DNA of 64,000 nucleotides from an uncultured Bacteroidia bacterium (GCA_902785065.1 CACZXH010000007.1:62001-126000), one strand, 5' to 3'; positions 18,829 through 35,341 are shown, numbered from the stretch's first letter. The notes: generated from the letters alone by a model not told the origin. A program made the numbers and translations.

Positions 18829-20640
18829 ATGAAAAAGATATTGATTCCCGCTGTCCTGCTCCTTGCCGCGGCTTCTTTCTCCGCTTGCAATCCGGACCGT
18901 CTCGAGATTCCGCAGAAAGGTGTCGTGCTTCCGGAAGAGTTCTACCAAACCGATGAAGACTGCGAGGCTGCCATGGTGGCCGCTTACAGAGGATTGATCG
19001 CCAATGTTTGTAATGAGGAAGGCGGTTCCATCTACGCTCCGTTCCGCGCCTGCTTCGATCTTCCCGGAGATGACCTGTATGCTGCCGGTTCCAACTATGG
19101 TGACAACGACTTCATGCGCGACATGAATGAGTTTACCTTCAGCCCCAATACGGCCGTGCTGGTCAACTGCTACAACAATCTCTTCTATGCGATGTATTAC
19201 TCGAACATCGTGATTGACAAGTTCAAGAATGGTCTGCCGGAAGGCGGTCCGACTGCTACGACCAAGCGTTGCGTTGCCGAGGCCCGCGTCCTGCGTGCCT
19301 GGATGCAGATGATGCTGACCCTCGGTTGGGGCCGCCCGCCGCTGGTGGACCACGTGCTTCAGTTCTTCCCGCTGGAGGAGATCTACCGTTGCGACGAGAA
19401 TCCTGAGAAGCCGATGTCCCACGAGGAGATGTTGGAGTGGTGTGCGAAGGAGTGCGAGGCTGCCGTGAATGACCTCGATGAGCGTCAGGGCATGAATGAT
19501 AAGAATGGTGCCGTCAAGGTGACCAAGGGCTTTGCCTATGCCGTGGCCGGTAAGGCCTATCTGTATGCCGGCAAGAATGCGGAAGCCAAGGCTGCTTTGA
19601 AGAAGGTCATCGACTCCGGCAACTACGATCTGGTTCCGACTGACCGTTGGGCGGAGAACTTCCACGCCAACGGCGACTGCAACGAGGAAAAGATCTTCGA
19701 AACGAACCTGGTCAACGCCGGTCTGGACTGGGGACAGATTACCTTCAGCGGCACTTGGATGGAATCCAACATCTGGGGTTGGCGTGGTGATCACTTTGTC
19801 TATGGTGGTGAAGGTGAGGTTGGCGACAACCCTTGGAAAATCCGTACGAGCATTGACGGTTGGGGTGGCCTCGGCGTGCCTCAGTATTTCGCTGAAGAGT
19901 GGCTTGCGAATGACGGCCCCGAATCCGTCCGTTTCAAGAACTCCCTCATCCACATCGATGACGTCGTGTACAATACGCATTACGGCCATGCCGTCGATAA
20001 TATGACGCTTGAGCAGAAGAAGGCGAGCAAAGCGTTCGGTATCAAGGTTGATGGTCTGTATGGACAGTCCTTCTATCTGGCCCAGAAGCAGGCGATCCGT
20101 CCTTTTGAAGATGCCTGGTATCCGGGTGCCAACCAGCGTTTCAACAACTTCGTCATCATGCGTTACGCCGAGGTGCTTCTCCTTTATGCTGAAGCTTGCC
20201 TTAATACCGACGACGCAGCGCAGGCCAAGTGGGCAGTCAACAAGATCCAGGAACGTGCCGGTTCCAAGACCGTCAGCAGTACTGTTACGCTGGATGTGAT
20301 CAAGAAGGAGAAGAAGTTCGAACTCTGGCTTGAAATGTGCCGCTGGCCGGACCAACTCCGTTGGGGTGATCTCGAGAAATCCAAACTTGCGGGATCCGAC
20401 GTGCCTATCCTCTACGACAAGTTGCATCGCGCTCCGCAGTCCGGCGATCAGGGCATCATCTGGGAGAATGGCTCGGAAGCCAACAGCCGTTTCTACACGG
20501 TGTCCACCCATGCGGCCAAGGACAATGGCCTGGATGTCGGTTTCAAGGCTGGGAAGCATGAAGTGTTCCCGTTCCCGGACATTTCCGTCCGTCAGAATCC
20601 GACGCTCAACCAGATTGGCGGTTGGGCTGCTGCAGAGTAA
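18829..20640 (+). CDS. SusD/RagB-family glycan-binding surface lipoprotein
   Basis: The 603-residue partner of the susC 17 bases upstream has a lipobox SFSAC (Cys20). It carries SusD hallmarks: YYSNIVIDKF and CVAEARVLRAWMQMML in the TPR region, and a C-terminal KEKKFELWLEMCRWPDQLRWGD block equivalent to the conserved RRxELxxEGxRWxDL motif. It should bind xylan- or arabinoxylan-type oligosaccharides at the cell surface. The sequence is divergent from the first SusD in the window, so the two pairs probably handle different oligomers. Confidence 0.95.
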   Translation: MKKILIPAVLLLAAASFSACNPDRLEIPQKGVVLPEEFYQTDEDCEAAMVAAYRGLIANVCNEEGGSIYAPFRACFDLPGDDLYAAGSNYGDNDFMRDMNEFTFSPNTAVLVNCYNNLFYAMYYSNIVIDKFKNGLPEGGPTATTKRCVAEARVLRAWMQMMLTLGWGRPPLVDHVLQFFPLEEIYRCDENPEKPMSHEEMLEWCAKECEAAVNDLDERQGMNDKNGAVKVTKGFAYAVAGKAYLYAGKNAEAKAALKKVIDSGNYDLVPTDRWAENFHANGDCNEEKIFETNLVNAGLDWGQITFSGTWMESNIWGWRGDHFVYGGEGEVGDNPWKIRTSIDGWGGLGVPQYFAEEWLANDGPESVRFKNSLIHIDDVVYNTHYGHAVDNMTLEQKKASKAFGIKVDGLYGQSFYLAQKQAIRPFEDAWYPGANQRFNNFVIMRYAEVLLLYAEACLNTDDAAQAKWAVNKIQERAGSKTVSSTVTLDVIKKEKKFELWLEMCRWPDQLRWGDLEKSKLAGSDVPILYDKLHRAPQSGDQGIIWENGSEANSRFYTVSTHAAKDNGLDVGFKAGKHEVFPFPDISVRQNPTLNQIGGWAAAE

Positions 20641-20646
20641 TCATAA

Positions 20647-23768
<3,122 letters not shown>

Positions 23769-23775
23769 GCATCGT

Positions 23776-25134
23776 ATGAAGAGATTCATCCTCCCCATCG
23801 CCGCTTTGCTGCTTTCCTGCGGCCTTTTCGCTCAGAATCCCGTCATCAAGGGTCTGTACTCCGCCGATCCGACCGCCCGTGTCTTCAACGGGAAAGTATA
23901 CCTTTTCCCTTCGCATGACATCATCAGCCCGGTGGAACCCGAGCGCAGATGGTTCTGCATGGAGGACTATCATGTCTTCTCTTCCGAGGACCTCGTGAAC
24001 TGGACGGACCACGGTGTGATCCTGGACCAGAAGAACGTGCCTTGGGGCAATCCCGAGGGATATTCGATGTGGGCGCCCGACTGCGTCGAGAAGGACGGCA
24101 AGTACTATTTCTATTTCCCGAACGCATCCAAGGTGGGCCGCGGCTTCGCAGTGGGCGTGGCCATTGCGGACCGTCCGGAAGGGCCGTACGTTCCTGAACC
24201 GGAGCCCATCGAGGGCATCAATGGTATCGACCCTTGCGTGCTCCAGGCCTCCGACGGCAATGCTTACATTTTCTGGGGCAACGGCCGTTGTGCCAAGCTC
24301 GATCCCAGCATGACGAAACTCGCGGAGGACAACCCCAAGACGACCATGAAGTGGGGCAACCGCGAGATGGAGATGGTGGGTGTCAACTGCCTCCAGGGCC
24401 TGCCCAGCCGCCAGGCGGAGGGCCCCTTCGCCTTCGAGAAGGACGGCAACTTCTACCTGACCTATCCGTACGTGAAGGAGAACACCGAGGTGCTCGCCTA
24501 TGCGATGAGCAAGAACCCGATGGGCCCCTACGAGTACAAGGGTATCATCATGGAACGTTCCCAGAACGAGTGCTGGACGAACCATCATTCCATCGTGAAC
24601 TACAAGGGCCAGTGGTACCTGTTCTATCACCACAACGACTATTCCCCGAACTTCGACAAGAACCGTTCGGTGCGCGTGGACAAGATTTCCTTCCTTCCGG
24701 ACGGCACCATCGAGCAGGTCACTCCGACCCTGCGCGGCGTGGGTGAGACCAAGGCCACGGACCACATCCAGATGGACCGCTACAGCGCTGTCTATCACTA
24801 TGGCGTCTATGACGACCTGTTGGATGCCGCGAATCCCTTCGAGGGCTTCTACATCCACTTCGCCCGCGGGAACACCTGGGTCCGCTACGACGACATCAAT
24901 TTCGGGGAGACCGCGCCGACCAAGGCCGTCTTCCGCATCCGCAGCGCCGCGCCGTCCAAGGTGTCTTTCCAGACCCGGGACGAGAAGATCGTCGGCACCT
25001 TCGACCTCCCGGCCTCCAAGGACTGGAAGGAAGTGAAGCTCCCGTTCGAGACCCCGCTTACGGGCAATCAGAACATCAAACTCATCGTGGACGAAGGCAA
25101 GGACCTCGACGTGGACTGGATTTCCTTTGAATAG
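23776..25134 (+). CDS. GH43 glycoside hydrolase with C-terminal CBM6-like domain
   Basis: The 452-residue secreted enzyme (signal peptide to about Ala19) has a five-bladed GH43 propeller. The catalytic base is Asp31 in SADPTARVF, with MWAPDCVEKDGKYYFYFP and INGIDPCVL (pKa-modulator Asp) following. The C-terminal 140 residues form a CBM6-like sandwich (YIHFARGNTWVRYDDINFGE to DLDVDWISFE). It is most likely an alpha-L-arabinofuranosidase or beta-xylosidase on arabinoxylan. The exact subfamily is not assigned. It sits within a run of tightly spaced esterase and GH43 genes. Confidence 0.92.
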   Translation: MKRFILPIAALLLSCGLFAQNPVIKGLYSADPTARVFNGKVYLFPSHDIISPVEPERRWFCMEDYHVFSSEDLVNWTDHGVILDQKNVPWGNPEGYSMWAPDCVEKDGKYYFYFPNASKVGRGFAVGVAIADRPEGPYVPEPEPIEGINGIDPCVLQASDGNAYIFWGNGRCAKLDPSMTKLAEDNPKTTMKWGNREMEMVGVNCLQGLPSRQAEGPFAFEKDGNFYLTYPYVKENTEVLAYAMSKNPMGPYEYKGIIMERSQNECWTNHHSIVNYKGQWYLFYHHNDYSPNFDKNRSVRVDKISFLPDGTIEQVTPTLRGVGETKATDHIQMDRYSAVYHYGVYDDLLDAANPFEGFYIHFARGNTWVRYDDINFGETAPTKAVFRIRSAAPSKVSFQTRDEKIVGTFDLPASKDWKEVKLPFETPLTGNQNIKLIVDEGKDLDVDWISFE

Positions 25135-25147
25135 ACGGGCCTCGACT

Positions 25148-26809
25148 ATGAATAGACTTCTACCAGCTTTGGCCGCGGGCCTTGTACTCGCGTCCTGCAA
25201 GCCGGCCGTTTCTCCCGGAGTGGCCATCTTCGAGAGTTTCCGGTACGAGGGCAGGGACGCCGTGTACCGGGCGCACCCCCTGCCTGCGAAGGATGCGGTG
25301 TACAACCCCATCCTGCCGGGCTGGTATTCCGATCCGAGCTTCTGCACGAACGGAGAGGGAGACTATTTCCTGGTCACGTCCACTTTCAGCTATTTCCCGG
25401 GCGTCCCGATCTTCCACAGCCGTGACTTGGTGAACTGGAAGCAGGTCGGTCACGTGCTGGACCGACCGTCGCAGCTGACGGGCCTCGGCCGCCAGCATAC
25501 GAGCGGCGGCATCTACGCGCCGGACATCAAGTACAACCCGAAGAACCGGACGTATTACATGATCACCACGAACGTGGGCACTGGCAACTTCCTGGTGAAG
25601 ACGCAGGACCCCTTCGGTGCCTGGTCGGAGCCGATCCAGCTGCCGCAGGTGCAGGGTATCGACCCGTCCCTCTTTTTCGACGATGACGGCCGGGCCTACA
25701 TCGTGAACAACGACGAGGCGCCGGGCGGCAAGCCTGAGTATGACGGTCACCGCACGATCCGCATCGTGGAATACGACGTGGAGAACGACTGCACGATCGG
25801 CGAACGGAAAGTCATCGTGAACAAGGGCGTGGATCCTGCCGCGAAGCCGGTCTGGATCGAGGGACCTCACCTGTACAAGATTGACGGGAAGTATTTCCTG
25901 ATGTGCGCGGAAGGCGGCACTTCGGACCAGCATTCCGAGGTGGTCTTCCGGGCCGATTCCCCGATGGGGGAGTACAAACCCTGGCATCGCAATCCCATCC
26001 TCACGCAGCGCCACCTCGCGGCCGACCGGCCGGATCCGGTGACCTGTACCGGTCATGCGGACTTGCTGCAGACCCGGGACGGGACCTGGTGGGGCGTTTT
26101 CCTGGGCTGCAGGCCCACGGAAAAGGGTTTCGAGAACCTGGGCCGGGAGACGTTCCTGCTGCCTTTGCGCTGGTCGGAAGACGGTTTCCCGTACTTCCTG
26201 GAAGGGGAGGAGACGGTCCCCGTTCTCGTCCGTGTCCCCGGTACCCGGGTGGAAGGAAAGCCTACCTTCGGCAACTTTGTCGTGGAGGATTCCTTCGACG
26301 GTGACAAACTGGATATGGCGTGGATGACGCTCCGTGGTCCTGCGGACGGGCTGTATGCTTTGAAGGGCGGGGCGCTGGAAATGACCTGTTCCCCGATGCG
26401 CGCCACCCGGTTCGAGACGCCGGCCCTCCTCCTGCGCCGGTTGCAGCACCATGCTTTCTCCGCCTTTACGCGGATGCGCTTCCTCCCGGAAGGGAGCGAG
26501 GAGGCTGGCCTGCTCCTGTACAAGGACGAGCGGCACCAGTATTTCCTGAAAGTGTGCCTCGTGGACGGGGCGCCGGCCATCGCCCTCGAGCGGTCCGGCG
26601 AGACCCTCTCCAGCCAGGCCCTGCCGAAATCCTTCAACACCGTGGACCTGTGCATCGCCTCCGACGACGGACTCACTTTCCGTTTCGGCTATGCGGTGGA
26701 CGGGAAGGAAATGCGCACGCTCCTCGCCAGTGTCGACGCTTCTTACCTCTCTACGGCCGTCGCGGGCGGTTTCACCGGAACCACCGTCGGGCCTTATGCT
26801 GTGAAATGA
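25148..26809 (+). CDS. GH43 beta-xylosidase/arabinofuranosidase with C-terminal concanavalin-like domain, lipoprotein
   Basis: The chosen ATG gives MNRLLPALAAGLVLASC, a clean lipoprotein signal. A TTG seven codons upstream would overlap the previous gene and was rejected. The propeller starts NPILPGWYSDPSFC (catalytic Asp), with IYAPDIKYN, QGIDPSLFFDDDGRAYIV and the general-acid Glu in WIEGPHLYKIDGKYF. The C-terminal 190 residues (DSFDGDKLDMAWMTLRG onward) match the beta-xylosidase concanavalin A-like domain that shapes the active site. It probably releases xylose or arabinose from short oligomers at the cell surface. Confidence 0.93.
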   Translation: MNRLLPALAAGLVLASCKPAVSPGVAIFESFRYEGRDAVYRAHPLPAKDAVYNPILPGWYSDPSFCTNGEGDYFLVTSTFSYFPGVPIFHSRDLVNWKQVGHVLDRPSQLTGLGRQHTSGGIYAPDIKYNPKNRTYYMITTNVGTGNFLVKTQDPFGAWSEPIQLPQVQGIDPSLFFDDDGRAYIVNNDEAPGGKPEYDGHRTIRIVEYDVENDCTIGERKVIVNKGVDPAAKPVWIEGPHLYKIDGKYFLMCAEGGTSDQHSEVVFRADSPMGEYKPWHRNPILTQRHLAADRPDPVTCTGHADLLQTRDGTWWGVFLGCRPTEKGFENLGRETFLLPLRWSEDGFPYFLEGEETVPVLVRVPGTRVEGKPTFGNFVVEDSFDGDKLDMAWMTLRGPADGLYALKGGALEMTCSPMRATRFETPALLLRRLQHHAFSAFTRMRFLPEGSEEAGLLLYKDERHQYFLKVCLVDGAPAIALERSGETLSSQALPKSFNTVDLCIASDDGLTFRFGYAVDGKEMRTLLASVDASYLSTAVAGGFTGTTVGPYAVK

Positions 26810-26835
26810 AAACCAAAACACTTAATTTATAACGC

Positions 26836-27621
26836 ATGAAAAAAGTTCTTTTGACTTTGGCGGCCCTCGCCGGTACCCTGTGCCTGTATGCGCAGAATGC
26901 CGACGAGCCGGTCTACGCCGACTCCTCGACCAACCTCGAGAAGTACATGGTCCCCGCCACCGGGGATTTCGCCACCCCCGACAAGGATGGCTTCCTGGGC
27001 CGTTGGCTGCTGCTTGAGCCCATCAGCAAGCCCAACCGCAGCAACACCGTCTTCACCGACAGCTATATCCGCGAGGCGTTCGCCGTCCCGTATTTCAAGG
27101 GCCAGCTCGGTGATGTCCTCCCCAAGGACGGTTCCAAGGTGAAGGTGACCGTCGAGTACCAGCCGCCCGTGGACATGTCCGCCGGCCGTCCCCGCATGCG
27201 TTTCGACGAGCCCGTCGTCTATGAGAAGAAGGACAAGAAACTCCAGTGGCACGCCTTCGACAGCCAGCGCTACAACGTGAAGCTGTTCCGCTTCGCCACG
27301 AACCTCACCGAGGACCGTTACGGCGTGATCTTCTGGGCCGTGACCGTCGTGAACTGCCCGGAGGACATTCCGAATGTCCGTATGTCCGTCGGTTCCAACT
27401 CCGCGTCCATGTGGTGGCTCAACGGCGAAGAGGCCGTAATCCTGTCCGGTGACCGCCGGATGGTGGCGGACGACGTCGCCTCCGAGCGCCTCACCCTCAA
27501 GAAAGGCCGCAACATCATCTGGGGCGCCGTCATCAACGGCCCCGGCATGAGCGACTTCTGCGTCCGCTTCATCGACGAAGCCGGCAACCCTGTCAAGAAC
27601 ATCACCCTCAGCACGAAATAA
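26836..27621 (+). CDS. Secreted protein of unknown function in the xylan operon
   Basis: I do not recognise the family with confidence. The 261-residue product has a signal peptide (MKKVLLTLAALAGTLCLYAQ). The C-terminal half (about 165-255) has the pattern WWLNGEEAVIL, then LTLKKGRNIIW, then DFCVRFID. This looks like the galactose-binding-type beta-sandwich modules attached to many glycoside hydrolases, where a strand ends in LNG and a later one in LKKGxN. No catalytic motif was seen. It lies between two GH43 genes, 3 bases before the second, so a carbohydrate-binding helper role is inferred. Confidence 0.7.
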   Translation: MKKVLLTLAALAGTLCLYAQNADEPVYADSSTNLEKYMVPATGDFATPDKDGFLGRWLLLEPISKPNRSNTVFTDSYIREAFAVPYFKGQLGDVLPKDGSKVKVTVEYQPPVDMSAGRPRMRFDEPVVYEKKDKKLQWHAFDSQRYNVKLFRFATNLTEDRYGVIFWAVTVVNCPEDIPNVRMSVGSNSASMWWLNGEEAVILSGDRRMVADDVASERLTLKKGRNIIWGAVINGPGMSDFCVRFIDEAGNPVKNITLSTK

Positions 27622-27624
27622 GCC

Positions 27625-29067
27625 ATGAAAAAGAATATCCTTCTCGCGGGCATTCTTGCCCTGGCCTGTGTCTCCGCAACCGCCCAGGTGGGCGCTCCTT
27701 ACATCCATGACCCGTCCACGATCCAGTTGTGCGACGGCAAGTATTACACCTTCGGCACCGGTGGCGGCGGCTTGATCTCCGCCGACGGCTGGACCTGGGA
27801 AAGCGGCGCGGTCCGTCCCGGCGGCGGCGCGGCCCCGGACGCCATCAAGATCGGTGACCGGTATCTCGTGGGCTACAGCGCCACGGGCGGCGGTCTCGGC
27901 GGCGGTCACGCCGGCCGCATCCTGACGATGTGGAACAAGACCCTGGACCCGAATTCCCCCGACTTCGCCTATACCGAGCCCATCGAGGTGGCGCATTCGG
28001 AGATGGATGAGGACTGTGACGCCATCGACATCGGCCTCCTCATGGATCCCGACGGCCGTCTGTTCTGCACCTATGGCACCTATTTCGGCAACATCCGCAT
28101 GGTTGAACTCGACCCCGCTACGGGCGCCCGTCTCCCCGGCAACAAGGCCGTGGACGTCGCCATCGACTGCGAGGCATCCGTGATGATCTACAATGACGGC
28201 TGGTACTACCTGCTGGGCACCCACGGCACCTGCTGCGACGGCGTGAACTCCACCTACAACATTGTGGTGGGCCGTTCCCGCAAGCCTACGGGCCCGTTCC
28301 TGGACAATGTGGGCCGCGACATGCTTCGCGGCGGCGGCAAGATGGTCATCGCCGCCGATGAGCGCCAGTTCGGCGCCGGCCATTTCGGCCGCTACATCGA
28401 GGAGCCGGGCGTGGAGAAGATGTCCTTCCACTGGGAGGGCGACCTGGACCGCAGCGGCCGCAGCGTCCTCGCCATCCGTCCGATCCTGTGGAAGAACGGT
28501 TGGCCGGAGGCCGGCGAGCCCTTCGAGGACGGCAACTACAAGATCATCAGCCGCCGTCGCGGTTACGCGCTGGAACTGACCGTGGACTTCGTCCGCGCCC
28601 AGGGCGGCATGCGCATGTTCGGCTTCGGCCGTGGCCAGGACCAGCCTGTCACCAAGCTCGAGGGCCAGAAGCTCGAGGAGGTCGCTCCCGACTGGCCTGC
28701 CGGTAACATTCCTGTGCGCATCAGCGACTACATGGCCCGTCCACACCAGAAATGGACGATCGAGGCTGTCCCCGAAGCGGGCGGTTTCCTCGGCGGCCCG
28801 TATGTCAAGATCGTGATCGAAGGCACCAACCGGGCCCTGGCGGCCGCTGAGGGCGCAACCCTCACCACCGTCGAGGAATTCACCGGCGCGGCGAACCAGC
28901 TCTGGCGCATCGACCAGCTCATCGACGGAACCTACCGCATCATGCCCAAGGAAATCCCCGGCTGCGACCTGCCACTCTGTCTTGTTTCCGTGGCTGACAG
29001 CACCCCTGGCCTTGCAAAATTCGACTTTGGGAACGATAATTGCAAGTGGGATCTGAAAAAGCACTAA
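27625..29067 (+). CDS. GH43 arabinanase-like hydrolase with C-terminal ricin-type lectin region
   Basis: The 480-residue secreted enzyme starts its propeller YIHDPSTIQLCDGKYYTFGTG (catalytic Asp29), followed by DAIDIGLLMDPDGRLF, CEASVMIYNDGWYYLLGTHGTCC (acid region) and GAGHFGRY, which supplies the His of the central metal in endo-arabinanase types. Its substrate-pocket loops differ from the other GH43 genes here. Residues about 330-480 have QxW-like repeats (HQKWTIE, NQLWRIDQ, NCKWDL), suggesting a beta-trefoil lectin. An arabinan or arabinoxylan side-chain enzyme is likely. Whether it is endo or exo cannot be told. Confidence 0.88.
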   Translation: MKKNILLAGILALACVSATAQVGAPYIHDPSTIQLCDGKYYTFGTGGGGLISADGWTWESGAVRPGGGAAPDAIKIGDRYLVGYSATGGGLGGGHAGRILTMWNKTLDPNSPDFAYTEPIEVAHSEMDEDCDAIDIGLLMDPDGRLFCTYGTYFGNIRMVELDPATGARLPGNKAVDVAIDCEASVMIYNDGWYYLLGTHGTCCDGVNSTYNIVVGRSRKPTGPFLDNVGRDMLRGGGKMVIAADERQFGAGHFGRYIEEPGVEKMSFHWEGDLDRSGRSVLAIRPILWKNGWPEAGEPFEDGNYKIISRRRGYALELTVDFVRAQGGMRMFGFGRGQDQPVTKLEGQKLEEVAPDWPAGNIPVRISDYMARPHQKWTIEAVPEAGGFLGGPYVKIVIEGTNRALAAAEGATLTTVEEFTGAANQLWRIDQLIDGTYRIMPKEIPGCDLPLCLVSVADSTPGLAKFDFGNDNCKWDLKKH

Positions 29068-29070
29068 TCG

Positions 29071-30003
29071 ATGAAAAGACTTCTTATGTCCCTGACCCTT
29101 ACCCTCGGAGCCCTCGGCCTGTTCGCGCAGCCGACGGGCTTCGGCGGTTTCCAGATGCCCAAGGTGGACGTCCGCTGCTCCCAGAAGATCGCGGACGTGG
29201 ATTATGCCGGTGACGGCCAGGTGTATCACAAGCTGGATATCTACCTCCCGAAGGTAGAGAAAGCCACCTACCCTGTCGTGGTCCATATCTACGGAAGCGC
29301 CTGGTTCTCCAACAATTCCAAGGGAATGGCGGACCTCGGCACCATCGTGAACGCCCTGCTCGACGCAGGCTATGCCGTGGTCACGCCGAACCACCGTTCC
29401 TCCCAGGATGCCAAGTTCCCGGCCCAGATCCACGACATCAAGGGCGTGATCCGTTTCGTCAAGGCCAACGCTGCGAAGTACAAGTTCGATCCCACCTTCG
29501 TGGCGGTCTCGGGCTTCTCCTCCGGCGGCCACCTGGCCTCGCTTGCCGCCACGTCCAGCAACCAACCCCAGCTGGAAGGCAACGTGGGCGGCAACCTGCA
29601 GTTCTCCAGCGCGGTCGACGCGGCCTGCGACTGGTCCGGTCCCGTGGACCTGAACTACATGAGCTGCGGCGCGCGGGAGGACACCTGGAACCATGGACCC
29701 GAAGAGGCCGTGATGGGTTTCGCGTTCAAGGGGAATGAAGAAGCCTTCAAATACCTGAATGCCACGACCTACATCGGCCCGGACGACCCGCCCGTGTGCA
29801 TCTTCCACGGCACGGCGGACAACGTGGTCCCCAGCTGCCAGGCTCCGCATTTCTACGGCCTGCTGCAGGACGCCCGCGTGGACAGCGAACTCCACATGGT
29901 GGAGGGCGGAGGACACGGCATGAACATGTACACGGACGAGACCCTCTCCGCGATGGTCGCCTTCCTGAACCGCATCAAAGCGGAGAAATACATCGCCAAG
30001 TAG
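29071..30003 (+). CDS. Secreted alpha/beta-hydrolase esterase (BD-FAE/acetyl-esterase type)
   Basis: The 310-residue protein with a signal peptide (to about Ala19) has a carboxylesterase fold: LDIYLPKVEKATYPVVVHIYG, nucleophile Ser150 in SGFSSGGHLA, Asp in PPVCIFHGTADNVVP, and His in EGGGHGMNMY. The oxyanion-hole motif reads HIYGSAW where most relatives have HGGG. It closes the rightward operon, 3 bases after the GH43 gene, and probably releases acetyl or feruloyl groups from xylo-oligosaccharides. Confidence 0.88.
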   Translation: MKRLLMSLTLTLGALGLFAQPTGFGGFQMPKVDVRCSQKIADVDYAGDGQVYHKLDIYLPKVEKATYPVVVHIYGSAWFSNNSKGMADLGTIVNALLDAGYAVVTPNHRSSQDAKFPAQIHDIKGVIRFVKANAAKYKFDPTFVAVSGFSSGGHLASLAATSSNQPQLEGNVGGNLQFSSAVDAACDWSGPVDLNYMSCGAREDTWNHGPEEAVMGFAFKGNEEAFKYLNATTYIGPDDPPVCIFHGTADNVVPSCQAPHFYGLLQDARVDSELHMVEGGGHGMNMYTDETLSAMVAFLNRIKAEKYIAK

Positions 30004-30027
30004 CTTCGTTACAGCGCTTTAACGAAA

Positions 30028-30055
30028 GAGAGGTGCACCGCGCGGTGCACCTCTC
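30028..30055. terminator. Perfect 28-base palindrome between convergent operons (bidirectional terminator)
   Basis: Two 14-base arms (GAGAGGTGCACCGC and its complement) abut with no spacer in the 74-base gap between the esterase ends. On the minus strand the stem is followed by TTTCGTT. It most likely ends both converging transcripts. A protein-binding palindrome is the alternative. Confidence 0.6.
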
Positions 30056-30077
30056 GTCATGTAAGTCGCTCAGAATC

Positions 30078-31601
30078 TTATTCTTGGCTGCGGCGCCAGG
30101 CGAAGTATTCGTCCAGGACCTTGAGGGCGGGTTCGGAGGGGACGGGGGCGGCGTGGCAGCCGTCGCCGGTGAGGACCATCGTCTGCGGGGCGCTGTTCAC
30201 GAAGCGCGGCCAGGGGGCGAGGCCGGGGCCGTTCGGGTCGCCGGTCTTGGCGAAGTTGGTCCAGTAGTCCATCATCCAGCCGGAAAGGGCCATGTCGGTG
30301 GGCTGCACCTCCTCCGGATTGCCGAAGACATAGGCCACATCCTGTCCATGCGGGGAGCCCTGGCCGTAGCGCGGGGAGTCCGCCGGGTAGTCGGGGTGCT
30401 GGTCGAAGTAGTAGAGCCAGACGCGGCCCTTGCCGGTGCGCTCCTGCAGGCGCGCCCAGGCCCAGGTCTGCCAGCCGAAGGCGGCGTCGCGGGTGAGGTC
30501 GCGGGCGGTCTTGCCCACCTTGCCGTCGGCCTCCACCGGATAGGCGGCGAGGAGAGCGTCGGCATAATCCTCGTAGCGGGCGCGCACCTGGTCCTCGTGG
30601 CTGCCGCCGCCGAAGGAGAAGCCGAAGCTCAGGCCTTCGTCGGAGTTGTAGCCGATGAGGACGTCGACATCATTGTACTTTCCGGCCTCATAAAGCTTGT
30701 ATTGGTCGTCCGGAATCACGTAGCCGTCGGTGACGGGCCAGCCGCCCGAGCCGCCAAAGCCGCCCATCACGGCCTTGACATCGGCCGCGCGCAGCTGCTC
30801 CAGGGTATAATCCTCGCCGAAAGCACCTTTAGCCCAGGCCGCGTTGGCCTGCTCGGCCACGGCAAGGGTCTGCATGTTCTCGCCGGGATAGGACTGGGGA
30901 TTGGTGGGGCCGAAGGAGCCGCCGCTCTGGGAAATGGCCCGCTTAAAGAGGCCTTTCGCCAGCGGCGAGGCGCACAGCATGCTCACGGAAATGCCGCCGG
31001 CAGACTCACCGAAAATGGTCACGTTGTCCGGGTCGCCGCCGAATTTCGCAATATTGTCCTTCACCCACTGCAGGCCGGCGATCTGGTCCAGCAGGCCGTA
31101 GTTGCCGCTCACGCCGGCCGGATTCTCGGCCGACAGTTCCGGCAGCGACAGGAAGCCCAACTTGCCCACGCGGTAAGCGACGCTCACGAGGATCACGCCC
31201 TTGCGGGCCAGCAAAGCCCCGTCATAGTAGGACGTGGCGCCGCCCGCAAAGCCGCCGCCATAGATCCAGACCATCACCGGAAGCTTGTCTTTCGGACTCT
31301 TCGCCGGGGTCCATACGTTCAGGTACAGGCAGTCTTCGCTGCATCCCTCGCCGTTGCCCTGCATGGGATTGGGGGCGAATACCTGGCATTCCTTGACGCC
31401 GGACCAAGCTACGACGGGCTGCGGCGCCTTCCAGCGCAGCTCGCCCACGGGCGGGGCGGCGAACGGAATCCCCTTGTACACGGTCATGTCCTCCAGGACC
31501 AGGCCCTGGATGGTGCCTCCGGTCACTTTTACCTGGCCGGGGACGGTGGCGCACGCCCACAGGCCGAGCGTGGCCGCCACGATCAAAACAATCTTTTTCA
31601 T
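30078..31601 (-). CDS. Type B carboxylesterase, lipoprotein
   Basis: The 507-residue protein has a lipobox GLWAC (Cys17) and the type B carboxylesterase fold: YKGIPFAAPPVGELRW, EDCLYLNVWTP, the oxyanion hole in VMVWIYGGGFAGG, nucleophile Ser200 in FGESAGG, Glu in the YNSDEGL region, and His in GSPHGQDVAYVF. Such enzymes hydrolyse varied carboxyl esters. In this xylan locus, acetate or hydroxycinnamate esters are plausible. It is the last gene of a leftward operon, 3 bases after a CE1 gene. Confidence 0.92.
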   Translation of the reverse strand: MKKIVLIVAATLGLWACATVPGQVKVTGGTIQGLVLEDMTVYKGIPFAAPPVGELRWKAPQPVVAWSGVKECQVFAPNPMQGNGEGCSEDCLYLNVWTPAKSPKDKLPVMVWIYGGGFAGGATSYYDGALLARKGVILVSVAYRVGKLGFLSLPELSAENPAGVSGNYGLLDQIAGLQWVKDNIAKFGGDPDNVTIFGESAGGISVSMLCASPLAKGLFKRAISQSGGSFGPTNPQSYPGENMQTLAVAEQANAAWAKGAFGEDYTLEQLRAADVKAVMGGFGGSGGWPVTDGYVIPDDQYKLYEAGKYNDVDVLIGYNSDEGLSFGFSFGGGSHEDQVRARYEDYADALLAAYPVEADGKVGKTARDLTRDAAFGWQTWAWARLQERTGKGRVWLYYFDQHPDYPADSPRYGQGSPHGQDVAYVFGNPEEVQPTDMALSGWMMDYWTNFAKTGDPNGPGLAPWPRFVNSAPQTMVLTGDGCHAAPVPSEPALKVLDEYFAWRRSQE

Positions 31602-31604
31602 AGT

Positions 31605-35301
<3,697 letters not shown>

Positions 35302-35318
35302 GCTATTGGTTATTTTTA

Positions 35319-35326
35319 CAAATATA
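35319..35326 (-). promoter_or_regulatory. -7 element for the GH43-GH43 operon
   Basis: On the minus strand the sequence reads TATATTTG, a perfect TAnnTTTG match, 18 bases before the start codon. A clear -33 was not found at the right distance. Confidence 0.45.
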
Positions 35327-35341
35327 ACAAATAATATTGTA

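Noticed and set aside
30028..30055. Palindrome as an integration or attachment site
   Set aside because: No integrase or duplicated flank nearby. Its position between convergent genes fits a terminator better.
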